Part shown: in pieces, positions 49,966 to 59,200 of the stretch | Position numbering within the stretch: position 1 is the stretch's first letter | How the letters are laid out: each line of letters starts with the position of its first letter | NCBI GenBank assembly: GCA_039805565.1 | Contig: JBDLTZ010000336.1 | Location: 20,590 to 84,589 of the forward strand | DNA length: 64,000 nucleotides | DNA from: CALJIC01 sp039805565 | GTDB taxonomy: Bacteria > Chloroflexota > Chloroflexia > Chloroflexales > Roseiflexaceae | Direction of reading: 5' to 3' | Translations under genes and position numbers: made by a program | Notes under the pieces: model-generated | What the model saw: only the letters and a program-made list of their open reading frames with translations | Told to the model about the DNA's origin: nothing | Databases searched by the model: none

Positions 49966-50664
49966 GTGCAGCACTCACTCTTCTTCGACCTGCGCGAGGC
50001 GCTCGCCGGCCCCGAGTGCGCGGTGTGCGCGCTGCTACGGCGCAGCCTGCGGCGCTACATCGACGCGATCTGCTACGAGGGCGTGGGCGACCAGCGAACA
50101 CGCGCGGTGATCCGGGCCGCGCGCGGGTTCTGCCCCGAGCACGGGCGCATGCTGCGGGCGGCGCGCGATGCGCTGGGGGCGGCGATCGTTCACCGCGATG
50201 TGCTGAGCACGCTGATGCGAGAGCTGGGCGATGCACACCACACCCCGCGGACGCTCGAGGCGCGGCTGCGGCGGGCGGTGCGGCGCGGGCAGGGCGGGGC
50301 AATCCTCGCACCCGAGCGGCCCTGCCCTGCCTGCGCGGTGCTTCGTGAGCAGGAGGAGGTGTTCGCGGGGGGGCTGGCGCGCCACGTGGCCGACGGCTCC
50401 CTCGCCGAGGCGCTGCGCGACTCGGCCGGCCTGTGCGTGCCCCACCTGCGCAGCACGCTTGGGCGCGCGCCTGACGCGCAGGGTTTCGACCGGCTGCGGG
50501 AGGCGCAGCTCGCCGTGTGGCGGCGGCTTGCCGACGAGCTCGACGAGTTCATCCGCAAGCAGGACTACCGTTTTGCCGCCGAGCGCTCCGGCGCCGAGGG
50601 GGACTCGTGGTCGCGGGCGATCGCGCTGGTGTCGGGCGAGCCTGGGCTGATCGCCGACGAGTAG
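49966..50664 (+). CDS. DUF6062 family protein with four Cys motifs
   Basis: 232 residues from a GTG with GAAGGAA upstream; the upstream ATG at 49927 lies within rnhA. QHSLFFDLREALAGPECAVCALL at the start, then GFCPEHGRML, CPACAVLREQE and LCVPHLRSTL give two CxxC pairs and two Cys-x-x-His units, arranged as an internal duplication that could bind two zinc ions or clusters. Mostly helical. Function unknown; DUF6062 is frequent in Chloroflexota. It forms a two-gene unit with rnhA and converges on the STAS gene with a 7-bp gap. Confidence 0.8.
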   Translation: MQHSLFFDLREALAGPECAVCALLRRSLRRYIDAICYEGVGDQRTRAVIRAARGFCPEHGRMLRAARDALGAAIVHRDVLSTLMRELGDAHHTPRTLEARLRRAVRRGQGGAILAPERPCPACAVLREQEEVFAGGLARHVADGSLAEALRDSAGLCVPHLRSTLGRAPDAQGFDRLREAQLAVWRRLADELDEFIRKQDYRFAAERSGAEGDSWSRAIALVSGEPGLIADE

Positions 50665-50671
50665 AAAGCTG

Positions 50672-51628
50672 CTAGTTCAGCTCAGCCACGATCGACAGCG
50701 CCTCTTGCGGGCTGCGTACGGTGCGGATGGTGCCCAGGGAGACGCCGAGCTGCACGAGCGAGGAGGCGACCGGCGCTGAGATGCCGCTGACCACCACCTC
50801 GCAGCCGAGCATCCGCAGGCCCTGCACCGTGCGGACGATCGCCGCGGCCACCCCGGTGTCGACCATCGCAACCCCCGCGATGTCGATGATCATTGTGCTG
50901 ACTCGCTGGCCGTGGACTGCGTCCAGCAGACGCTTCATCAGGGCGTCGGCCCGGCGTGCGTCCAGGTGACCAACCACCGGCGCGAAGAGCACTGTCTCGG
51001 CCAGGCGCACCACTGGCGTCTCGAGGGTCTCCACGAGCATGAGGAGCGCACGCTGGCGGGTGAGCTCCTCCTCCAACCGCCGCGAGGCCGTATCGAGCTC
51101 CTCGGCACGCTGCTCGGCGCGAGTACGCTCCTCCTCGGCGCGCGCCCGCTCCTTCTCGGCCGCGTGCTGCGCTGTATCGGTGACGAGCCGCGCGAGGATC
51201 AGGCCGCCCACGACGAGCCCGTAGGCGACGAGCGTTGAGGGCTCGGCGTAGACCCCGCCCCAGCCCGCCCGCCCGATGAGCATGAGCATGAGGCTGCCGG
51301 CGCTGCCCAGCACATACAGCGGGTTGCCGAGGATCAGCGCGAGCACCGGCGCCACCAGGATCGAGAGCGCCGCCTCCTGCGAGACGTAGGGCTCGGGCAT
51401 ACCCACGCCTGCCAGGAGCGTGAAGATGACAATCGTCAGCTGGCGCGCCCTGTCCCATCCGCGCCGGTAGGCCCATAACAGCGCGCTAAACGCCACGAAG
51501 CTGCCGGCAGCCGCGGCAATGGTGAGCGGCTCAGCACCTGCCATCGCCAGGATGACGATGATCGGAAGGCTGCCGGCGATCAACAGGCCGAGAAATGACA
51601 CGACGACCTGACGCTGGGTAACTTTCAT
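50672..51628 (-). CDS. Membrane STAS-domain protein (RsbR/anti-anti-sigma-like)
   Basis: 318 residues from the ATG at 51628, which overlaps the upstream stop (ATGA). About six membrane helices (5-160) are followed by a charged coiled coil (about 170-220: AAEKERARAEEERTRAEQRA). A C-terminal STAS domain (225-318) follows, with VSTMIIDIAGVAMVDTGVAAAI, where the residue at the phosphorylation site is Thr. STAS proteins with an RsbR-like layout relay signals in stress pathways. Coupling to the diterpene genes is unusual; it may sense the membrane state altered by their product. Confidence 0.85.
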   Translation of the reverse strand: MKVTQRQVVVSFLGLLIAGSLPIIVILAMAGAEPLTIAAAAGSFVAFSALLWAYRRGWDRARQLTIVIFTLLAGVGMPEPYVSQEAALSILVAPVLALILGNPLYVLGSAGSLMLMLIGRAGWGGVYAEPSTLVAYGLVVGGLILARLVTDTAQHAAEKERARAEEERTRAEQRAEELDTASRRLEEELTRQRALLMLVETLETPVVRLAETVLFAPVVGHLDARRADALMKRLLDAVHGQRVSTMIIDIAGVAMVDTGVAAAIVRTVQGLRMLGCEVVVSGISAPVASSLVQLGVSLGTIRTVRSPQEALSIVAELN

Positions 51629-52494
51629 TCTGCATCTCCAACCTGGTCTTGCTCGGCCATGGGGTACCAGAACCCACCGATCCGCCGCCCTAGCCCAAGC
51701 ACCTGCGGGCGATCCCACTCTTCTTGCTGATCCTGCACGTCGCGGTAGCGGCTGGACTTGTCCTCGGTCCAGGTACGCCGGAGGCAGGCATAGTCGTACA
51801 GGATGCGCCGCAGCATTGCCTCGTCCAAGACGTAGCCGGGACGCTGGTCCCAGTAGCACTGGACGGCGTCCGTCAGGAGCAGCGGGAGCATGTCGGCTGA
51901 GAACGACGGCTTTCCAAAGCCGAGCCAGAGGGACGCGGGCGGGACATCTTCGCCATAAAGCGCCCGGATAGCCTCGTGCTGGGTGCGGGCCCCGCTGCGG
52001 TGAACGGCGTCGAGCAGCATGGTCCAGTAGCCGCCCTGCGTGTCGGTCACACACCACCAGAGCGTGGGTGCGTCCCCCTTGGGCGCGAGCACATCGAGCC
52101 GCACGGCCGCCTCACGGATCGCCGGGATATCGCCGCCGCCAACGATCTTGATGCGCCACCCCAGCCGGGCGTAGTCTGCCAGCGCCTCCGCCCCGGCGAG
52201 CCCCTCGACAGTCCAGTCGAGCAGCCGGTCGCGGTAGCGCCCCACCTCCGCAAGCTGGCTCGGGCAGAGCGCGTTGGTGAAGACGTGCCGGACGCCCAGC
52301 GCGAAGAAGTGCGCCACACTCTTCACCGCCTGGCGCCGCGACCACTGGGCGTACTCCTCGGTGCTGGTGCCCATGCCGGCGAGAGCAGCCCGCCGCCGCG
52401 TGCCGCCGGGGGTATACAGCACGGTCGCCGGGGCAAGCTCCGCGACCTGCGCCGCAGGTGCTGTCAGAACATCGTTAATGCTTTGCATACTCAA
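51625..52494 (-). CDS. Diterpene synthase-like protein (Rv3378c/kolavelool synthase family, cis-prenyltransferase fold)
   Basis: 289 residues. The sequence follows M. tuberculosis Rv3378c (tuberculosinyl transferase/tuberculosinol synthase) as I recall it: GTRRRAAL near 31-38, the LGFGKPSFSADMLPLLL block and EAMLRRILYDYACLRR match GTRRWFHL, IGFGRFSTFDFPLL and ETTLRRILYDHIYLRH. These enzymes ionise a bicyclic diterpenyl diphosphate and quench with water or a nucleophile. The Asp preceding GTRR in Rv3378c appears as Gly30 here. It overlaps the cyclase gene by 20 bp and the STAS gene by 4 bp. Confidence 0.82.
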   Translation of the reverse strand: MSMQSINDVLTAPAAQVAELAPATVLYTPGGTRRRAALAGMGTSTEEYAQWSRRQAVKSVAHFFALGVRHVFTNALCPSQLAEVGRYRDRLLDWTVEGLAGAEALADYARLGWRIKIVGGGDIPAIREAAVRLDVLAPKGDAPTLWWCVTDTQGGYWTMLLDAVHRSGARTQHEAIRALYGEDVPPASLWLGFGKPSFSADMLPLLLTDAVQCYWDQRPGYVLDEAMLRRILYDYACLRRTWTEDKSSRYRDVQDQQEEWDRPQVLGLGRRIGGFWYPMAEQDQVGDAE

Positions 52495-54028
52495 CCATGG
52501 GTGTCCGCAGCGGGAGTGCGGCGCCGAACTGGCGCTGGGCCATCGCGCAGCGCGGGAAGGTAGCGACCAGCTCGATCATGCGGGCAAGGCGGTCCGGCCG
52601 GTAGTTCTCCTTGGCGATCCAGCAGTGCTGAGCGCTGCGCGCAAAGGGCTGGTAGTGGCCGGTGAGCCAGCGCTCACCGCGCTCCAAGCCCGCAAGCGCC
52701 GTCGCATCGAGCGCGGGGTGGCCGAGGCAGGCGCGTAGGGCCAGCACGGCGTACGAGGTCTCTTCGGCGTTCGGGCCGCAGATCCCCCAACCGCCATCGA
52801 GCCGCTGGTGAGCGACGAGCGCCTGGACGCCGCGCAGCACCGCGTGCTCGTGGGGGCTGTGGCGCAGAGCCGCAAGCGTTCGCCAGGTGGGGTAGAGCCA
52901 CGAGCCGTTCCACTTATCGCCCGCCCAACGCCCATCGGGCAGCTGGTGTGCGATCAGGTAGGACTGCGCCTGGTGGCTGGGCCGCCCGAACAGCTCGAGA
53001 GTGTGAGCGGCGTGCGCCGTGACCGACACCGCCGGCTGGAGCTCGCCGGGGTAGGCGCAGTAGTGGTCGGCGTCCGCGAAGCGCGCGAGGGTGTCGAGGG
53101 AGACAGGCCATCCTGCAGCGTGCAGCACTGCCATTGCCTCGGCAGTGTCGTCGCCGTCGGGCACGAAGCAGTCACTGAAGCCGATGCCGCGCGGCGTCAT
53201 CGCCTGCGCGAGGTCGTCGAGCTGGGGTATGACCACACCGGCAAGCGCCGGGTGGTCGAGCAGGCCGGCGAGCAGGAGCGCGTAGAGCGCGAAAGATTGC
53301 TCGAAGCGCGTGATCGGCCAGGCGGTGGGCACGACGCCGGGGATGTCGCTGCCGGTAGCGTGGGCAGCCTGCTCGAGATAGCGCTGCGCCCCCGACCGCT
53401 CGCGCGCGAGGTCGCGGCGGGTGGCGGTGGCGCGCAGCCAGGCGGCGGTGGCGGCCGGGCTGTGCCCCACGCCGCCGGTCGCGTCGATCAAGGCCGGGTC
53501 TGGTGGGACGCCAAGCGCCTCCCACGAGTGGACGGGGGTGGTGCCGGGGCGCAGCGTGAGCTTTGCGATCATGCGGCGGCGGCGCTGGCCGAGGGCGATC
53601 AGGGCGGCGTACTGCTCGTGTGGGGCCTGCATGCCGATCTCAGCCGCCTCCTCGAGCAGGCGCGGCAGCAGGAGCTCAAGACCTACCGGCAGGTCGTCCG
53701 GAAGCGGCTCGCCCCACAGGTCTGCCTGGCCGTGGAGGAACTGGAGGCCATGGTGGAGCGGCTTGGTGATGCCGTGCGTGTGGAGCGCGAGGAGCGCCGC
53801 CAGGGTCGGCACGTCGCGCGCGCGCGGGACTGCGGGGCTGCCCCAACCGCCGTCAGGCTGCTGCTGCTCGATGAGCCACACCAGGGCAGGGCGGGGGTCC
53901 TCGGGCGGGGCGAGGCGCAGCACTTGTGCGGTGTCGTAGATCGAGGGGGACATGAGGCCCCCATCTTTTCCAAGGTCGGCGATCAGAAACCGGAGGTCGG
54001 TGAGGAGCAGCTCGTGAACGCGATCCAT
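52475..54028 (-). CDS. Class II diterpene cyclase (halimadienyl/kolavenyl diphosphate synthase-like)
   Basis: 517 residues from the ATG at 54028 (GAGGGA upstream); 34 more codons are open upstream but lack coding character. Squalene-cyclase-like alpha-alpha barrels with QQPDGGWG, HQLPDGRWAG and HQRLDGGWG repeats. The protonation motif DxDD appears as DGDD at 291-294 (FVPDGDDTAEA). There is no DDxxD, so it is class II only: it would cyclise geranylgeranyl diphosphate to a bicyclic diphosphate without losing the diphosphate. Its partner is the overlapping gene downstream. Closest in idea to Rv3377c and Herpetosiphon Haur_2145. Confidence 0.88.
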   Translation of the reverse strand: MDRVHELLLTDLRFLIADLGKDGGLMSPSIYDTAQVLRLAPPEDPRPALVWLIEQQQPDGGWGSPAVPRARDVPTLAALLALHTHGITKPLHHGLQFLHGQADLWGEPLPDDLPVGLELLLPRLLEEAAEIGMQAPHEQYAALIALGQRRRRMIAKLTLRPGTTPVHSWEALGVPPDPALIDATGGVGHSPAATAAWLRATATRRDLARERSGAQRYLEQAAHATGSDIPGVVPTAWPITRFEQSFALYALLLAGLLDHPALAGVVIPQLDDLAQAMTPRGIGFSDCFVPDGDDTAEAMAVLHAAGWPVSLDTLARFADADHYCAYPGELQPAVSVTAHAAHTLELFGRPSHQAQSYLIAHQLPDGRWAGDKWNGSWLYPTWRTLAALRHSPHEHAVLRGVQALVAHQRLDGGWGICGPNAEETSYAVLALRACLGHPALDATALAGLERGERWLTGHYQPFARSAQHCWIAKENYRPDRLARMIELVATFPRCAMAQRQFGAALPLRTPMVEYAKH

Positions 54029-54136
54029 GACGTCCCTCTTACGGCGCAGGTGAGAACGGCGGGGTCGTTGCGGGGGCGGGGCACCGGGCGCCAAGCAGGA
54101 CGGGGCTGAGCACACCCAGTATAGCGGCACCCCACT

Positions 54137-54829
54137 TTAACTGATAATACACCTTTTGTACTGTCTGTTTATTAGTACTAAAAGTGCCGCAAGGCTGGTC
54201 ACCATCTCCGGCCCGGAAGGGGCTTGGCCAGTCCGGTCAAGGAGTAGCGCGGGCATTCCGGCGCGGCGGGCGCCCTCCACGTTGGCGGGCAGGTCGTCCA
54301 CCAGCAGGCAGGCGCTCAGGGGCAGCCCGAGAGCATCTGCGGCGGCGTGGTAGGCGCGTGGATCCGGCTTGGGGAAGCCGGTCGCGGCGCTGGAGAGCAG
54401 CGCGTCGAACAGGCCAGGGTCGATGCCGGCGTGGCGCAGGGTGCGGTCGATGCTCGGCAGCTCGAAGTTGGAGAGCACCGCGAGGCGTAGGCCGTGGGCG
54501 TGGAGCGCGCGCACGCAGGGCTTGGCATCGGGGAAGGGCGTGAAGCAGGTGTGGTAGAAGTCGCCCAGGGTGTCGAGCGCTGCTGCGTCCTCGGGGGGCA
54601 GGCCGTGCCGCGCCGCGAGCGACCCCCAGAACGTGCGCCAGAAGGCGGGCTCGTCTGCGGCGGCGCGAGGCCAGGGGCCGGGCCAACCGAGCCAGTGGGC
54701 AGCGGTAGCGCCTCTGGGAAGGCCGGGAGCAAGTGCGATCAGGCGCTCCTCGACCCGCGCGACAGCGGAGCGGTCGAAGGCCAGCAGGGTGTTATCGCGG
54801 TCGAAGATGACGGCCCGAATGTCTTTCAT
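54137..54829 (-). CDS. HAD family hydrolase upstream of the diterpene genes
   Basis: 230 residues. Motif I FDRDNTLL (Asp10, Asp12), motif II VLSNFE, motif III TGFPKPDPRAY and motif IV LVDDLPANVEGA are complete; the cap is the C1 type. Small phosphate-ester phosphatase, substrate unknown. It has a TTG-type -35/-10 pair placing the transcription start on the ATG (leaderless). The gene precedes the cyclase by 108 bp on the same strand, so a link to terpenoid phosphates is possible but unproven. The C-terminus (NRQYKRCIIS) is in an AT-rich end. Confidence 0.86.
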   Translation of the reverse strand: MKDIRAVIFDRDNTLLAFDRSAVARVEERLIALAPGLPRGATAAHWLGWPGPWPRAAADEPAFWRTFWGSLAARHGLPPEDAAALDTLGDFYHTCFTPFPDAKPCVRALHAHGLRLAVLSNFELPSIDRTLRHAGIDPGLFDALLSSAATGFPKPDPRAYHAAADALGLPLSACLLVDDLPANVEGARRAGMPALLLDRTGQAPSGPEMVTSLAALLVLINRQYKRCIIS

Positions 54830-54835
54830 GCCGCA

Positions 54836-54864
54836 ACTGTATCCCCCGCCGGCCTTTCTGCCAA
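54836..54864 (-). promoter_or_regulatory. Promoter of the HAD gene, leaderless geometry
   Basis: On the - strand TTGGCA (54864-54859), 17 nt, then TACAGT (54841-54836). The start point expected 7 nt later is the A of the ATG at 54829. No Shine-Dalgarno sequence is present. Confidence 0.65.
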
Positions 54865-55004
54865 TAGCCCGCTAGTCCTCACTCGGGCGCGCGGGCGAAA
54901 AGATAGGACTTCATGGCTAGTGCCGAGCCCCGCGGTGCGGCGGTGCATGGAGTGCAGGGGCCCGCGTTGTGCGGGGTCCTGCGTAAAGTGCAAGGAGCAC
55001 GCAC

Positions 55005-56120
55005 ATGTCCACCCGTCATCGTTTCATTCTCCTCCTGGCTGTGCTGCTGACGAGCTTCTGGATCGCCGCCCCAGCCGCGTACGCCAAAGAGACGCGCACC
55101 ACCGTCCCGGTCTTCGTGGACACCGACATCGGCGTGGACGACGCGGTCGCCATCGCCTACCTGCTCAGGAGCCGGGACGCGCAGGTGCTCGGCTTCACAA
55201 CGGTCTCCGGCAACACGAGCGCGGACAATGCCACGCGCAACCTGCTGACGCTGCTCGCGGCGGCGCAGGTGCAGCTCCCAGTGACGGTGGGTGCGCCGGC
55301 CCCGCTGCAGGTGCCGGCCTCGCGCACGGGGGCATTTGTGCATGGCCCGAGCGGGCTGTGGTTCTCCCAAGGGCAGTACGACGTGAGCGGCCTGCCGCAC
55401 GATGCGCCCGCTGCGATCGCCACGGCGGCGCGGGCCAACCCTGGCATGACGCTGATCGCGCTCGGGCCGCTGACGAACATCGCGCAGGCGGCGCTGCGGT
55501 TCCCACAGGAGATGCGCGGGGTGAAGGTGGTAGCGCTGGCTGGCTCGCGCGGGCCGGGCAACAGCACACCGGTGGCTGAGTTCAACGCCTTCTACGACCC
55601 GCACGCGCTGGATATCGCGCTCGAGAGCGGCCTGAACGTGACGCTGGTGACGCTGGACGCCTTTGACGAGGTGACATTCGACAGCCAGGCGTTCCCGCAG
55701 CAGCTCGCGGCCGAGGGCGGGGCACTGGGGCAGTTCCTGGCAGCGCCGCTGGGAGCGTATATGGCGGCACAGACGCAGGGTGCGGGGGGGATGGCGGCGA
55801 TCCCCGACGTGGCGGCGGCGGTCTACGCGCTGCGGCCAAGCCTGGGGACGCCTCAGAGCGCGCTGGTGGACGTCTCGGCCGACCAGGCCCTGACGCGGGG
55901 CCAGACGGTGATCGGGCTCACGATGCAGCAGCGCGTGACAATGATCGCGAGCGACGAGCAGATGTCGGCGCTGGCGGACCAGCTGTTCACCGTGCCGGGG
56001 TTCGACTTCAGCATGGCGCTGTACCAGATCCTGATGCAGCGGCCAGACAACGCGCAGGTGGTGCTCGAGGTCAAGGGACGGGCGATGGCGCGGCTGGCGG
56101 AGCAGGCGCTCACGCGGTAG
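55005..56120 (+). CDS. Secreted inosine-uridine-preferring nucleoside hydrolase family protein
   Basis: 371 residues. A signal peptide (1-27, cleavage after AYA) precedes the nucleoside-hydrolase fold. The N-terminal metal loop DTDIGVDD (Asp39-Asp46) is intact. VSGNTSADNATRN and ALGPLTNIAQAAL are family blocks, and EFNAFYDPHAL carries another conserved region. It cleaves ribonucleosides to base and ribose, probably outside the membrane for scavenging. AAGGAG precedes the ATG. It stands alone between a divergent HAD gene and a convergent phosphatase gene. Confidence 0.9.
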   Translation: MSTRHRFILLLAVLLTSFWIAAPAAYAKETRTTVPVFVDTDIGVDDAVAIAYLLRSRDAQVLGFTTVSGNTSADNATRNLLTLLAAAQVQLPVTVGAPAPLQVPASRTGAFVHGPSGLWFSQGQYDVSGLPHDAPAAIATAARANPGMTLIALGPLTNIAQAALRFPQEMRGVKVVALAGSRGPGNSTPVAEFNAFYDPHALDIALESGLNVTLVTLDAFDEVTFDSQAFPQQLAAEGGALGQFLAAPLGAYMAAQTQGAGGMAAIPDVAAAVYALRPSLGTPQSALVDVSADQALTRGQTVIGLTMQQRVTMIASDEQMSALADQLFTVPGFDFSMALYQILMQRPDNAQVVLEVKGRAMARLAEQALTR

Positions 56121-56132
56121 TACGTCGCGAGG

Positions 56133-56190
56133 CTCGAGTCCTGATGCGTGAGGCGTGAGTGCTGGGTGCCGATCGGGGCGTAGCACTCAG
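56133..56190. repeat. Degenerate heptamer-like repeat between convergent genes
   Basis: GCGTGAG/GTGAGTG/CACTCAG-like units scattered in the 80-bp gap. They resemble the heptamer arrays elsewhere but are too degraded for a clean period. Confidence 0.45.
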
Positions 56191-56200
56191 CCCTTTCTCC

Positions 56201-59200
56201 TCATAAGACCTGCACCACCACCAGGGTTATGTCGTCGTGGTGGGGGGCGTTGCCAGTGAAGCGGCCGATGTCGAGCAGGACGAGGTCGATAAGCTGCTCT
56301 GGAGGAAGCGCCCCGTGGGCGGCGAGGAGCTGCTCGAGGCGCTCGAAACCAAAGAGCTGACCGGCGGCGTCGTGGGCTTCCACGACGCCGTCGGTGTAGA
56401 AGACAAGCGTATCGCCGCGCTCGAGGGTCAGCTCGAGCTGCTCGTAGGCCACGCTGGGCACGATCCCGAGTGGGAGGGCCGGGCCGTCCGGCTGGAGGTA
56501 GTGGACTGAGCCATCGGCGCGCCGCAGCAGTGGGGCGAGCTGGCCCGCGCTGGAGACGGCGAGGCGCCGGGTCTCGGGGTCGAGCGTGGCGTAGCTGAGC
56601 GCCACGAAGGTGCCGTGCGGCACGTCGTGAGAGACCCAGCGGTTCGTCTCACGCATCACTGCCGGCGGGGCCACGTGGTCACGGGCCTCGGAGCGGGCCA
56701 CCGAGCGCGCCACGGCCATCAGCATCGCACCGGGGATGCTCTTGCCGGAGGCATCGCCCACCAGGATCGCCAGGAGCGGGCCGTCGGGCTGGGAGGCGAG
56801 CGAGACAGCACCAGGGGTCTCGGCGTAGGCGTCGGGGAGCGTGTCAAGCGGGTCGCCGAGCACGAAGCAGTCGTAGAAGTCGCCGCCGGTCTCGCGGGCG
56901 GGGAGGCACGTGGCGGCGAGGCGCAGGCCGGGGACGGCGGGCAGCTCGCGGGGGAACAGATTGCTCTGGATGCGGTGGGCGATCTCGAGCTCTTGCTCGA
57001 CACGCGTGACCGACTCGGCGTAGAGACGGGCGTTCTCGAGCGCCACCGCGGCCTGGCTGGCGAACGCCTCGGCCACAGTCATGTCGCGGGGGGTGAAGTG
57101 ACTGGGACGCAGCGAGTCGATATTCAGCACGCCCAGCACGGCGCCCTTGGCAATCAGCGGCACACCGAGCCAGGAGCGCACGTGGTTATCGCTGCCGAAG
57201 TGCGCCCAGTCCAGCGAGTCGTTCGTGTCGGCGATCAGCACCGGGCGGCGCATCTGGACCACGCGCCCCGCGCCGCTGCGGTCGCTCACCTGGAAGGTGA
57301 GGCTGGCGGGTGCGGCCAGGTCCTCGAAGCCGCGCAGGGCGGCCGTGCGCAGGCGCTGGCCGTCGAGCAGCATGACCGAGGCGGTGTCGTAGGGGATGAC
57401 GTGCTGGAGCTCGCGCAGGATGGTCTGGAGCACTTCACGCGGGTCGAACGAGGAGCTGAGGACGCGTGCGACCTCGCGCAGGGTGTCGGCGGTGCGGCGG
57501 GCATCCTGCTCGGCGGCGAAGAGGCGGGCGTTCTCAAAGGCCGCGGCCACCGAGGCGGCCACCGTCATAAAGAGCTCCTGCTCCTCGGCGGTGAAGGAGC
57601 GCACCTGACCGATGCTGTCGATGCCGATCGAGCCGATGACGCGGCCGCGGCTGACGAGCGGCACGACGACGATCGACTCGACGTTGTTGGCCTGGAGCAC
57701 CGCGCGCGCGCCCTCGAGCAGCGGGTCGCTGGCGACTGACTCGACCACGATCGGGCGCCGGCTCTCGACGAGCAGGCGCATCAGCTCGGAGGAGAGCGAG
57801 ACACGGGCGCCCGCGACGCTGCTGGGCGGGTACTCGGCCACCACCGTGCCCCAGGCGCCCTCATCGTCGAACATCAGGATGCCGGTGCGGTCGGCCCAGA
57901 AGAGGCGCACGAGCTCCTGGCAGGCGAGGTCGAGGATCTCCTGCGGGTCCATGCGGCTGCTGAGCGCCAGCGTCACCCGGTGGACGAGGGCCATCTGCTT
58001 GGCCTTGCGCTCGGCGGAGGCGGCGTGCGACTGCGCCTGGGCGAAGAGGCGGGCGTTCTCATCGATCTGGCGCTCGCGCTGCTGGAAGAGCTGCACCTTC
58101 TGGATGCCGAGGCTGAGGTGCGAGGCCACCTGCGCCAGGAACTCGAGCGTCTGCTGGTCGTACTGGTAGGGGCGGCTGTCCTGGAGCGCGATCACGCCGA
58201 TCGGGCGCGCGTCCTGATCCGGCAGCGGCACCCCGGCCCACGAGCGCGGCTGGTCGGGGCTGCCGTAGGTGCGCGGCCGGACGCCGAGCCGGCTAAGCTC
58301 CTCGACCTGAGTTGAGAGGTCGGTGAAGAGCAGCGGCGCGCCCTGCGTGATGATGTAGTCTGTCAGGCTGCCGGGCGGCGGCACCCCCTCCGGCCAGCGG
58401 AAGTCGATCTCCTCACCGCCATCGATGTAGAACGAGTGGGTGATCATGTGGGTGCCGGCCTCGCAGACCACCAGGAAGAACGATGATGCGCCGGTCATGC
58501 CCTGGAGCGTTATGTATATCTCCCGCAGCATCTCGTTGAGGTCGAAGGAGGCGGCGATCTGGCGGCTGATGCGCCCGATCGCGTCGAGCTCGCGGATCTG
58601 GCGCTCGCGGCGGGTGAGGAGCGTAACGTTCTGGACGTGGAGCGCCACCTGGCGAGCGACGCTTGCGAGGAAGCGCTCATCACGCAGGGTGAAGGCATCG
58701 CGGGCGTAGCTCTGGACGGAGATCGTCCCGATCACGCGATCCTCGCGGTCGAAGAGCGGGGTGCCAATCCAGGAGGCGGCCTGCTTCGCGGCCCCCAGCG
58801 TGACAGGGCGCAGATCGGGGTAGGCACCGATCTCCTCGGGCAGGTTGCGGAACGAGAGGGTCTGGCGGTGGTGGATGACCCAATCGGTGAGCGAGCCGGG
58901 GAAGGGCGGCTGATTGCGGAAGAAGACGTAGTCCTCGCCCTCATCGATCCCGATGCTCTCCACAATCACCCGGCGCTGCGGGTCATAGACAAACATCGCG
59001 AACGCATCGAGCCGCATGAAGCTGGCCAGCGCCTCAAGCACCTGTCGCAGGAGGGTTGGCAGGTCGAGCGCGGCCACGGCGACGTGGGCGATGCGGGTGA
59101 GGGCCGAGAGCTCGGAGACCTGACGCTCGCGCTCCTCGAGCAGTGTCGCGTTCTCGATGGCGAGCGCGATCTGGTTGCCGATCACCTGCACGAGGTCGAC

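Noticed and set aside
51629..52057. N-terminal extension of the STAS protein
   Set aside because: The added 143 residues are the out-of-frame shadow of the Rv3378c-like gene; the ATG at 51628 overlapping its stop is the natural start.
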